From: a virus
IMG/VR virus record: IMGVR_UViG_3300032229_000191
Span: 1-26,108 of that record
Direction: 5' to 3' (one strand)
Length of the DNA: 26,108 nt
The notes under the pieces are model-generated. The model was not told the origin of the DNA, did no database searches, and saw only the letters and a program-made list of their open reading frames with translations. This document shows positions 20,139 through 26,066 of this stretch, one piece after another (the stretch's first letter is position 1; every line of letters starts with the position of its first letter). The translations under genes were made by a program, and so were the position numbers.

Positions 20139-20822
20139 ATGAAAAGTAAGAAAAACATTTACAAAAAACTGGTTGGTTACGAATTACCTCACAAATTGGG
20201 TAGTATTAGTATTTTGGGTGAAACTAAACGTACTGAATGGAAAGGTGCTGCTAGTTTAAATAAAGCAGTTTCAAAGGTATATAGAGGATTACTTAATAGA
20301 ACCAATTATGTAAATTCTATTAAAAATGGTTCTGAATCTATACAAATACCATTATTAAAAATTACACAACAATATCGTGCATTTACTAATGCATTCTTTA
20401 ATTCATTCTCACCAAATTCAGCAACAGAATATGGTGGATGTTTTGATGATGTTGTTAGATGTGGTTATGAAATGGGTAACCCTGGTCATCCTGCAATTGC
20501 AGTAAATGTAACTGAAGAAATGTTAGATTGTGATTTTGGTGATTACCAATTAGCATTAGCACCATATCATGATGGAGTTATGTTAGTTAGTTTGACTATT
20601 GATGAATCTGAAAGAGGTAATGGTACTGGAACATTCGTTATGAATCGTTTATATGATATTAGTGAAGAACTAAATATTCCTATTTATTTGACACCATATC
20701 CTGCTGAACAATTTAAATCAGAAAAAGAACAGGAGTTAGTAGAAAGATTAGAAAAGTGGTATGATAAGATAGGATTTGGTCCTCTATCAGTTAATTCACG
20801 TTTATGGTGTAACTTTGAATAA
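20139..20822 (+). CDS. GNAT-fold acetyltransferase-like protein
   Basis: 227 residues. The C-terminal part has a GNAT core: strand MLVSLTID (147-154), then the acyl-CoA-binding turn ERGNGTGTFVM (158-168, R/Q-x-x-G-x-G/A type) and helix MNRLYDISEELN; then strand IPIYLTPYP (180-188) and LEKWYDKIGFGPL (204-216), matching the usual Y-x-x-x-GF near the end. The N-terminal 130 residues are less typical and contain an amphipathic AFTNAFFNSFSP segment. It would transfer an acetyl or similar group, target unknown. It is expressed from its own host-type promoter at the start of the replication block, as expected for an early gene that may modify a host component. It could instead have lost activity. 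Confidence 0.68.
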   Translation: MKSKKNIYKKLVGYELPHKLGSISILGETKRTEWKGAASLNKAVSKVYRGLLNRTNYVNSIKNGSESIQIPLLKITQQYRAFTNAFFNSFSPNSATEYGGCFDDVVRCGYEMGNPGHPAIAVNVTEEMLDCDFGDYQLALAPYHDGVMLVSLTIDESERGNGTGTFVMNRLYDISEELNIPIYLTPYPAEQFKSEKEQELVERLEKWYDKIGFGPLSVNSRLWCNFE

Positions 20823-20829
20823 TAAAATT

Positions 20830-20904
20830 ATGAGAAATAGAGATAAAATATTTTGGGGATTGGTAATCATTTGGTTAGTGATTACATTCAGTAAATCTAT
20901 TTAG
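20830..20904 (+). CDS. 24-residue membrane peptide
   Basis: ATG to TAG encodes MRNRDKIFWGLVIIWLVITF and SKSI: a basic start followed by one hydrophobic segment of about 14 residues, a plausible single-pass inner-membrane peptide. It begins 7 bases after the acetyltransferase stop and has a clean ATG. Genes this short arise by chance, but composition and spacing favour a real one. A superinfection-exclusion, anti-host or holin-accessory role is possible; none can be shown. Confidence 0.4.
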   Translation: MRNRDKIFWGLVIIWLVITFSKSI

Positions 20905-20915
20905 AATCATTCTAA
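20901..20915. promoter_or_regulatory. 15-bp perfect palindrome, possible operator
   Basis: TTAGAAT-C-ATTCTAA, 7-bp arms with a 1-base centre. It overlaps the stop of the small membrane peptide and precedes the DnaA-box hairpin. Its 7-1-7 geometry recurs at 21755-21769. Confidence 0.4.
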
Positions 20916-20920
20916 ATTAG

Positions 20921-20961
20921 AAAAAGTTATCCACATTCTTCGTGTTTGGGGATAACTTTTT
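20921..20961. terminator. 12-bp hairpin with T tail, carrying DnaA-box sequences
   Basis: AAAAAGTTATCC (20921-20932) is a perfect inverse of GGATAACTTTTT (20950-20961) with a 17-base loop. A and T runs at the ends make it a possible bidirectional terminator. The left part reads TTATCCACA (20927-20935), an exact DnaA box; the right part reads TTATCCCCA on the other strand (20947-20955), one mismatch away. It may therefore double as an initiator-binding site next to the replication gene. Confidence 0.7.
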
Positions 20962-21001
20962 ATACTTATATATAATATACATAAACTAAAAAAGAATATA
21001 A

Positions 21002-21532
21002 ATGGCACCACACAACACCTCAAAGATTATTAGAAGTGTAAATTCTTCTAAATTCAATTTCACACCAATCAGTAATGAGTTATTAAAATCAACTAAACTT
21101 TCTTTGGAAGCAAAGGGATTGTTATGTTTTATACTTTCGTTACCTGAGAATTGGGTAATTTACAAACAACAAGTTCAGAAATCATTAGACATGGCTCGAT
21201 TTAAATTCGATAGAATTTGGAAAGAATGTGCTGATAATGGATATATTACTACCCATAAGTTTAGAGATGGTGATGGTAAATTTTCATACTATTATGAAGT
21301 AACGGATGTTGTTTCCACCATTGTTGGGAAAACCGGCATCGGTAAAACCGACATCGGTAAACCGAACACTATAATAAAGAAAGAAGAAAAAAAGAAAGAA
21401 GAAGAAAAGATATATAGTAATAGTATAGTAGCTAATAGTATAGAAGCTAAGAAAGTTAATCCTAATACTCTTTTTTCTGAATTATTTTATTCTAATCCAA
21501 ATATTTCAGTAATAGAATACCTAAATCAATAA
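21002..21532 (+). CDS. Winged-helix phage replication initiator (replisome-organiser type)
   Basis: 176 residues. Residues about 8-98 carry the familiar opening of phage replication proteins: SKIIRSVNSSKFNFTPISNE, LLKSTKLSLEAKGLLCFILSLPENW, then a helix-turn-helix (VQKSLDMARFKFDRIWKECADNGYI) and the wing KFSYYYEV. A linker with the short repeat KTGIGKTDIGKP (about 114-125) follows, then a Lys/Glu-rich coil and a short C-terminal helix. Such proteins bind the phage origin and recruit a helicase loader or helicase. The DnaA-box hairpin directly upstream is a suitable target. No helicase or loader gene is seen in the window. The ATG at 21002 follows an A-rich leader. Confidence 0.78.
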   Translation: MAPHNTSKIIRSVNSSKFNFTPISNELLKSTKLSLEAKGLLCFILSLPENWVIYKQQVQKSLDMARFKFDRIWKECADNGYITTHKFRDGDGKFSYYYEVTDVVSTIVGKTGIGKTDIGKPNTIIKKEEKKKEEEKIYSNSIVANSIEAKKVNPNTLFSELFYSNPNISVIEYLNQ

Positions 21533-21533
21533 T

Positions 21534-21761
21534 ATGAATAACTTACAACCTAAACACCTATCTACTAAATCTAATTTAGAGTTTACTATTCAGCAAAAAG
21601 TTTTTATTCAAAACTTTATTACACAACATAGAAGTAAATTAGATAATTGGGAATTTAACTTCTTACTTGTACTCTTTAATTCTACCCATTACTCAGAACA
21701 ACAAAAGGATACATTAGAAAAAATAATTAAAAATAATTCACCCAAAAGCACCTTGAGGTAA
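21534..21761 (+). CDS. Unknown 75-residue protein after the replication initiator
   Basis: A helical, weakly basic protein (FTIQQKVFIQNFITQHRSKL, WEFNFLLVLFNSTHYSEQQK) without membrane segments or catalytic motifs. It starts one base after the initiator's stop (TAATATG), so the two are probably made in a fixed ratio and may interact. Its stop codon is part of the 15-bp palindrome that follows. Family not recognised. Confidence 0.6.
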   Translation: MNNLQPKHLSTKSNLEFTIQQKVFIQNFITQHRSKLDNWEFNFLLVLFNSTHYSEQQKDTLEKIIKNNSPKSTLR

Positions 21762-21769
21762 TTTACCTC
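21755..21769. promoter_or_regulatory. 15-bp perfect palindrome, possible operator
   Basis: GAGGTAA-T-TTACCTC, 7-bp arms with a 1-base centre. It spans the stop codon of the preceding gene and lies 19 bases before the ATG at 21789. Too short and T-poor for a terminator; a regulator-binding site or RNA hairpin is possible. Confidence 0.4.
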
Positions 21770-21788
21770 GATATTTAAACTATATACA

Positions 21789-22418
21789 ATGGCAAAATCA
21801 AAAAGAGGACCTATTCCTCAATTACAACCATCAGAATTTTTAACTTGTCTTAAATGTAAAAAGACTAAAGCATCATCAGAGTTTTACAAATGTGTTGCTA
21901 GACCAACTGGAAAACAACCCAATTGTAAGGAATGTAACAAAGAAGAAGGTATTTATTTCAGACATGTCCTTAGAGAAGAATACTATTGGTCTCAGAATGG
22001 AAAAGGTTATTTTCAAAAAGATTATAGAAAAACCTTAGATTACTATAACGATTATGCTCGTGCTGACAAAGTTCCGTTCCTATATTCAATAGAAACTCCA
22101 TCAGGTATTTATATTGGATGTTCTCGTTCTCTATTTGTAATCCGTAAAGGAAGACATAAAATCGATTACGGAAGATATCTCAGAGGTCAACAAGGTAGTT
22201 CTCTACCAGGATTACATTCAGCGTTTGATAAAGAAGGTGAAGATTGGATTAAATGTTTAGATACTATGAAGATAATAGAAACTTTTTCAAAAGATTTAAC
22301 ACAATCTCAGTTACTTACAAAAGAACGTAATTTAATCAAAAAATTAGAAGCACAAGGAATCACTCTTCTAAACATCGTTGGAACTAAAAACGATATTAGA
22401 CCACGAAAAACCAAATAA
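21789..22418 (+). CDS. Zinc-finger GIY-YIG endonuclease
   Basis: 209 residues. The N-terminal Cys20-x2-Cys23 and Cys46-x2-Cys49 pairs (FLTCLKCKKTKASSEFYKC, PNCKECNKEEG) form a zinc-ribbon-like module seen in HNH and GIY-YIG proteins of phages. Residues about 96-185 are a GIY-YIG fold: PFLYSIETPSGIYIGCS (96-112), basic R119/R122, and KERNLIKKL with a likely metal-binding Glu (E179). Free-standing forms often act as homing endonucleases, others cut host DNA. Unlike the antisense endonuclease it is on the sense strand within the replication operon, so it could be a resident phage function. It is not closely similar to the other endonuclease. Confidence 0.78.
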   Translation: MAKSKRGPIPQLQPSEFLTCLKCKKTKASSEFYKCVARPTGKQPNCKECNKEEGIYFRHVLREEYYWSQNGKGYFQKDYRKTLDYYNDYARADKVPFLYSIETPSGIYIGCSRSLFVIRKGRHKIDYGRYLRGQQGSSLPGLHSAFDKEGEDWIKCLDTMKIIETFSKDLTQSQLLTKERNLIKKLEAQGITLLNIVGTKNDIRPRKTK

Positions 22419-22419
22419 T

Positions 22420-22617
22420 ATGAAAAAAATCCGTATAGGTGACTGGGTTGAAGCAGGTATCCATTTTTTAACTTTAGGTTATGGGGAACGTATTTCATTG
22501 TTCATAGCGATAAAGCTCCTTAAATTGAACTCCTGCGGGTGCTGTGAACGAAAGGAATGGCTTAATCGTTTAACCAATAAGGATTACGATGGAAAAAGTA
22601 ATCAAATCAAATTTTAA
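22420..22617 (+). CDS. Small protein with CGCC-ERKEWLNR motif
   Basis: From the ATG at 22420, one base after the endonuclease stop (TAATATG), the product is 65 residues. A hydrophobic or amphipathic stretch (GIHFLTLGYGERISLFIAIKLL) precedes the motif NSCGCCERKEWLNRL (about 40-54). I have seen this CGCxxRxxxLN pattern at the C-terminus of many small phage and prophage proteins of unknown role; the cysteines may bind metal. An upstream start at 22378 would need GTG or TTG and overlap the nuclease, so it is less likely. Confidence 0.6.
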   Translation: MKKIRIGDWVEAGIHFLTLGYGERISLFIAIKLLKLNSCGCCERKEWLNRLTNKDYDGKSNQIKF

Positions 22618-22634
22618 ACTAAACAAAAACAAAT

Positions 22635-22934
22635 ATGTCACAAATTACATCAGCAGTTAGTGGTAGTTCATTCTTACCAACTGACAATTCAGCAACAAAA
22701 CAAATAGATGCAAATTCAGTTTACATCGTAGATTTTACCAAATTAAATTCGGTAAACGATTTAATTCTTATCCTTAGTGGATTAGGTATTGGATTTCCCG
22801 GTAATCACCCCTTAATTGAAAATCTAAAACCATTCCTTAATTTAGATAATCCAATTCCACAACAAGGGTTACAACAATCACAACAACAACCGGAACATCA
22901 CGAGTTAGAATTACCAAAACTTAAAAAAGTATAA
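22635..22934 (+). CDS. Unknown 99-residue protein
   Basis: An N-terminal Ser/Thr-rich segment is followed by two hydrophobic helices (VNDLILILSGLGIGF, LIENLKPFLNL) and a Gln-rich disordered tail (about 74-99, QQGLQQSQQQPEHHELELPK). No catalytic residues, signal peptide or clear membrane segment. It lies in the same-strand run between the nuclease and the sigma-like gene with short gaps, probably co-transcribed. I do not recognise it. Confidence 0.55.
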   Translation: MSQITSAVSGSSFLPTDNSATKQIDANSVYIVDFTKLNSVNDLILILSGLGIGFPGNHPLIENLKPFLNLDNPIPQQGLQQSQQQPEHHELELPKLKKV

Positions 22935-22944
22935 ACCAATCCGT

Positions 22945-23160
22945 ATGAAAGATTTAAATGAAATAGATTTACAAAAACTAAAAGATGTCATCAATGGGAT
23001 TCAAGGTGACACTTTTCCATCACAACATGCTAATTTCATTTGGAGTACATACAATCATATAAATGAGGGACACGAAAGTGAACCATGTCTATGTGGAAGT
23101 GCTGCGGATAGATGGAGAAGATACATCGAATTCCATAGAGAATATATTAAAAATAAATGA
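22945..23160 (+). CDS. Small CxC-motif protein coupled to the sigma-like gene
   Basis: 71 residues, mainly helical, with PCLCGSAADRWRRYIEFHRE (about 47-66). The CxCG-(S/A)-x-x-x-W pattern recurs in small Bacteroidota-phage proteins of unknown role. With two cysteines two residues apart plus nearby His residues it may bind metal or the next protein. Its stop overlaps the sigma-like gene's start as ATGA, so the two are translationally coupled. A cofactor or anti-sigma-type partner is possible but unsupported beyond the coupling. Confidence 0.6.
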   Translation: MKDLNEIDLQKLKDVINGIQGDTFPSQHANFIWSTYNHINEGHESEPCLCGSAADRWRRYIEFHREYIKNK

Positions 23161-23711
23161 TAAGTGGAAGTCTACAAGCAGAATGTGATAAAAGACTATC
23201 GGTCTTATATCACGACAAACATCGTTGGTTAATATCCGAAGCAAAGAAACTAACTAAGAATTTAGAAGAGGCAGAGGATTTAGTACAAGAACTTTTTGAG
23301 TATCTACATATCAAACAAAATCCAAAACTATTTTGGGGTGAATCTTATAACATCTTCTATTGTAATAAATTTCTATTCAGTAGGTATATGAATAAAACCA
23401 AATCCCTAAATAGAACCGAATTAATGGGTGATGTAAGAGTAGAACTCCTTTGGGAAGAAGATGTTCCGTATGATGAAGAATTTGATATGGAATTAGAAAG
23501 GGCACACAACGAAGTGATAAACGAATTGAAATCCTTATCCGTAACTCGTCTTTGGCCATCTGCAAAGATATTTGAATTATATTGGATGAGTGATGATACC
23601 TTAGATGAAACTGCAAAGAAAATCGGTATCAGTAAAAGTACAACCTTCATTGCAGTAAAGAAGATAAGAAAATATTTACAAAACACAATTAAATCTCCAT
23701 TCAATGAGTAA
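23157..23711 (+). CDS. Sigma-70-family-like transcription factor
   Basis: 184 residues, two-domain layout of a small (ECF-size) sigma factor. Residues about 20-50, HDKHRWLISEAKKLTKNLEE followed by AEDLVQELFEYL, match sigma region 2 (core binding and -10 melting; AEDLVQE is the usual core signature). Residues about 137-178, KIFELYWMSDDTLDETAKKI followed by GISKSTTFIAVKKIRKYL, match region 4 with its helix-turn-helix (-35 binding). An acidic linker (about 96-115) separates them. It lies just before the packaging and virion genes, typical of a late-gene activator. The upstream gene overlaps its start (ATGA) and the next gene overlaps its end by eight bases. An alternative is a related non-sigma phage regulator such as ArpU. 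Confidence 0.78.
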   Translation: MISGSLQAECDKRLSVLYHDKHRWLISEAKKLTKNLEEAEDLVQELFEYLHIKQNPKLFWGESYNIFYCNKFLFSRYMNKTKSLNRTELMGDVRVELLWEEDVPYDEEFDMELERAHNEVINELKSLSVTRLWPSAKIFELYWMSDDTLDETAKKIGISKSTTFIAVKKIRKYLQNTIKSPFNE

Positions 23712-24135
23712 AGAAGGTAAAGAGATATTCACTACAAGTACAGGTAGATTAAGGTGGAAGGAAGTGGGTAGTAATGGAAAGGAATATTGGAGATACTCCC
23801 GAATAGATAGGGTGGTTAACTCAAAAGAAAACTTTATCATTGCAGATGATAAGAGACCTTATATGCATAGTAAGACAGACCCGAACTATCTTGCGTACCA
23901 TAAAAGAAAAATGAAATTACGCTCAGTATATCCCAATTGGATGAAGATGGAGAGAGAAGAATGGTTAACATATTATAGACAGGTATTAGAATTAACTCAG
24001 ACAGATAGGGATTATAAAGAATACTTTGAAGTAACCTTAGAAGGATTAGTCCAAAAGGAGAAGAGAGGTAGATTAGAAAGAAAGATAGGGAGAAATAGAG
24101 AGAACCCTAATGGATTCCAAAGTGATGATTATTAA
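23704..24135 (+). CDS. Unknown basic 143-residue protein
   Basis: A strongly charged, soluble protein (TTSTGRLRWKEVGSNGKEYW, KRKMKLRSVYPNWMKMEREEW, RRGRLERKIGRNREN-like basic end) with many Trp and Tyr residues. It begins inside the last eight bases of the sigma-like gene and so is coupled to it. High Lys/Arg content suggests nucleic-acid or terminase contact. Its place before the terminase genes would suit an HNH-type or packaging accessory protein, but no HNH motif is visible. Unrecognised family. Confidence 0.6.
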   Translation: MSKEGKEIFTTSTGRLRWKEVGSNGKEYWRYSRIDRVVNSKENFIIADDKRPYMHSKTDPNYLAYHKRKMKLRSVYPNWMKMEREEWLTYYRQVLELTQTDRDYKEYFEVTLEGLVQKEKRGRLERKIGRNRENPNGFQSDDY

Positions 24136-24140
24136 AGCAT

Positions 24141-24323
24141 ATGAAAGAAGATAAGAAAGACAAATTAAATGAATTAGTGCAATTCATCGAATCAAACCCA
24201 ATAATCTACCAAACCTATAAGAAGCAATACGAAACGGATAAGGTCAACCCTGTCTTCTTCGAATCCTATTCCATTGAGGATATGGATACCTTCATTACTA
24301 CATGGAGTAGATTTATGAAATAA
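24141..24323 (+). CDS. Unknown 60-residue protein
   Basis: A helical, charged peptide (KLNELVQFIESNPIIYQTYK, VNPVFFESYSIEDMDTFITT) without membrane segments or Cys. It starts five bases after the preceding stop and ends the run that begins with the GIY-YIG gene. The next 85 bases contain the GTTATTA motif and the start of the terminase unit. No function recognised. Confidence 0.55.
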   Translation: MKEDKKDKLNELVQFIESNPIIYQTYKKQYETDKVNPVFFESYSIEDMDTFITTWSRFMK

Positions 24324-24377
24324 TCCGTATATCTATATATACATATATATTCCATCAACTACAATGAATCGATAGCA

Positions 24378-24392
24378 GTGTTATTATAGTAA
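24378..24392 (+). promoter_or_regulatory. Candidate late motif, copy 5 (GTGTTATTATAGTAA)
   Basis: The GTTATTA core (24380-24386) lies 22 bases before the small terminase ATG, in the only sizeable gap between the sigma-like operon and the packaging genes. It resembles the copy at 350 with one T fewer: GTGTTATTAT, then AGTAAA. A (TA)n-rich stretch precedes it (24328-24350). Confidence 0.5.
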
Positions 24393-24408
24393 ATTACTAA
24401 AGCATACT

Positions 24409-24750
24409 ATGCCATTTATTAAAGGACAAGACTCGAAACGAAATTTGAATGGAAGACCAAAAGGTGTTCCAAACAAAACTACTGCGGAGATTAAAGATAT
24501 CATTACACGCATTGTTGGTAATCAATTAGAACATATTGAAAAGGATTTAGATAAGATAAGAAAGAATGACCCTGCAGAGGCAATGAGGTTATCTCAAAAG
24601 TTTATTGAATATGTACTACCTAAACAAACTCGCATGGATTTAATTGGTGAAGTTAATCATAAGGTAGAGAAATTGGTTATTGAAATAAAAAAGAATGAAC
24701 ACACTAACAATACAAACGACAGTAACATTCGAACATCTACAGGAGAGTAA
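24409..24750 (+). CDS. Terminase small subunit
   Basis: 113 residues, basic. The N-terminus, GQDSKRNLNGRPKGVPNKTT followed by AEIKDIITRIV, is the GRPKGxPNKxT opening common to small terminases and related proteins of Bacteroidota phages and prophages. Then a helical oligomerisation region with KNDPAEAMRLSQKFIEYVLP, and a C-terminal tail that probably contacts the large subunit. It recognises phage DNA and regulates the motor. It overlaps the large subunit by 56 bases in another frame, which ties their synthesis together. No separate helix-turn-helix is obvious in the first 30 residues, as is usual for this family. Confidence 0.8.
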   Translation: MPFIKGQDSKRNLNGRPKGVPNKTTAEIKDIITRIVGNQLEHIEKDLDKIRKNDPAEAMRLSQKFIEYVLPKQTRMDLIGEVNHKVEKLVIEIKKNEHTNNTNDSNIRTSTGE

Positions 24751-25864
24751 TCACCGCATTGTTCAACTGATTGGTGGTACAAGAAGTGGAAAGACATTCG
24801 GTACACTGCAATGGTTAATAGTTCAAGGTTTAGATAGTAAACTAAATATCTCCATAGTTAGAAAGACAATACCCTCACTCAAAAGAACAGTGATAAAGGA
24901 TTTCAAAGAGATAATGCAGGGAATGGGTATATGGGTAGAAGATGAGTATAATGTTTCAGAAAGAATCTACACATTAGATAACGGCACACAATTCACATTT
25001 GTAAACACCGATGACCCCGATAAACTTCGTGGTTTCAAATCAGATATCCTTTGGTTAGATGAGGCATCAGAGATAGATGAGAATTCTTATTTCCAATTAT
25101 CCATTAGAACCGCAGGTAAGATTATCCTATCATACAATCCAACCGTCTCTCCTTTCCATTGGTTAAGGAAAATGACCGATTGTGATAGATATGTAACCAC
25201 ATATAGAGATAACCCCTTCTTGCCCGCTGAAATGATTAATAGCATAGAGGATTTAAAGGTAAAGAACGAAAGGATGTGGAAGGTCTATGGATTGGGTGAG
25301 TTCACTCCGAATGAAAAGGCGATATATAAGTTCCAAATAGTAGATGAGTATGAGGGTGAGTTCGTTGCGTTTGCATTAGACTGGGGATATTCACAAGACC
25401 CTACTGCATTAGTAGTGTGTTATAAGAATGGCCAGAACTTATACTTTGAAGAATTACTTTACGATAGAGGTTTAGTAATGAATGATATTATAACCAAATT
25501 AAAGGCATTGGGGATAGAGAGAGAAGAGATATGGTGTGATAGTTCTGAACCCCGCTCAATCGAAGAACTTGCAAGGGCAGGATTCAATGCGAAACCCGTA
25601 AAGAAGGGACCTGATTCCATTAAGTTCGGTATTGGTGTACTTCAGAACTACAACATCAACATCACTAAGAGTTCACAAAATCTAATCAATGAGATATACG
25701 CATACCAATACGCATCAGATAAATTCGGTTATGTTACTGATACACCTGATGGTGGAGATGACCACTTATTGGATTGTATGAGATATATCGCGATGATGAA
25801 ATTATCAATTAAACAACAAACAGCAGGAAAGTATGCAATCTCAATTGGACAATACAAATTCTAA
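24695..25864 (+). CDS. Terminase large subunit (ATPase-nuclease)
   Basis: 389 residues, complete. ATPase half: Walker A IGGTRSGKT (about 26-34), Walker B ILWLDEA (118-124; Asp122, Glu123), and the motor coupling region around LSYNPTVSPFHWL. Nuclease half with the RNase-H-like acidic residues: FALDWG (Asp229), WCDSSEPRSIEEL (Asp282), and DTPDGGDDHLLDCMRY (Asp355/356). It translocates phage DNA into the prohead through the portal and cuts the concatemer. This is the Terminase_3/PBSX-like branch. The start at 24695 lies inside the small-subunit gene; a later internal ATG would lose the first strand. The 3' end overlaps the next gene by 32 bases. Confidence 0.95.
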   Translation: MNTLTIQTTVTFEHLQESNHRIVQLIGGTRSGKTFGTLQWLIVQGLDSKLNISIVRKTIPSLKRTVIKDFKEIMQGMGIWVEDEYNVSERIYTLDNGTQFTFVNTDDPDKLRGFKSDILWLDEASEIDENSYFQLSIRTAGKIILSYNPTVSPFHWLRKMTDCDRYVTTYRDNPFLPAEMINSIEDLKVKNERMWKVYGLGEFTPNEKAIYKFQIVDEYEGEFVAFALDWGYSQDPTALVVCYKNGQNLYFEELLYDRGLVMNDIITKLKALGIEREEIWCDSSEPRSIEELARAGFNAKPVKKGPDSIKFGIGVLQNYNINITKSSQNLINEIYAYQYASDKFGYVTDTPDGGDDHLLDCMRYIAMMKLSIKQQTAGKYAISIGQYKF

Positions 25865-26066
25865 TGACCAGGTATGGAACGTAGAGGAGATAAGAGAACT
25901 CTTAGAATACGTTAACCACCTAAGAGAACATAATGAAACCCTTCAGGCAAGTGTCATAATGATACAAGCCAAATTAGATAATGAAGAGGCGAAAGTAAAA
26001 CATTTAGTAAGAACAATAAAACAAATTACATATGGTGCAGGAATTAACTTTACACATCCCAACTGA
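25833..26066 (+). CDS. Coiled-coil protein after the large terminase
   Basis: 77 residues, mostly one long helix with heptad-like spacing (VEEIRELLEYVNHLREHNET, LQASVIMIQAKLDNEEAKVK). It overlaps the large terminase by 32 bases and the next, truncated gene by 35, so translation is coupled through three genes. Possible roles are a scaffold, a packaging accessory or a head-assembly protein; the sequence does not decide. No recognised family. Confidence 0.6.
   Translation: MQSQLDNTNSNDQVWNVEEIRELLEYVNHLREHNETLQASVIMIQAKLDNEEAKVKHLVRTIKQITYGAGINFTHPN

Noticed and set aside
21078-21084. GTTATTA inside the initiator gene (also about 8449 in the fibre gene)
   Set aside because: These are within coding sequence, far from a gene start, and lack the flanking bases of the five intergenic copies; they show that the core alone is not rare in such AT-rich DNA.
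22378-22419. Extended start for the CGCC-motif gene
   Set aside because: It would overlap the GIY-YIG gene and need a non-ATG start, while the ATG at 22420 sits in the TAATATG junction seen repeatedly here.
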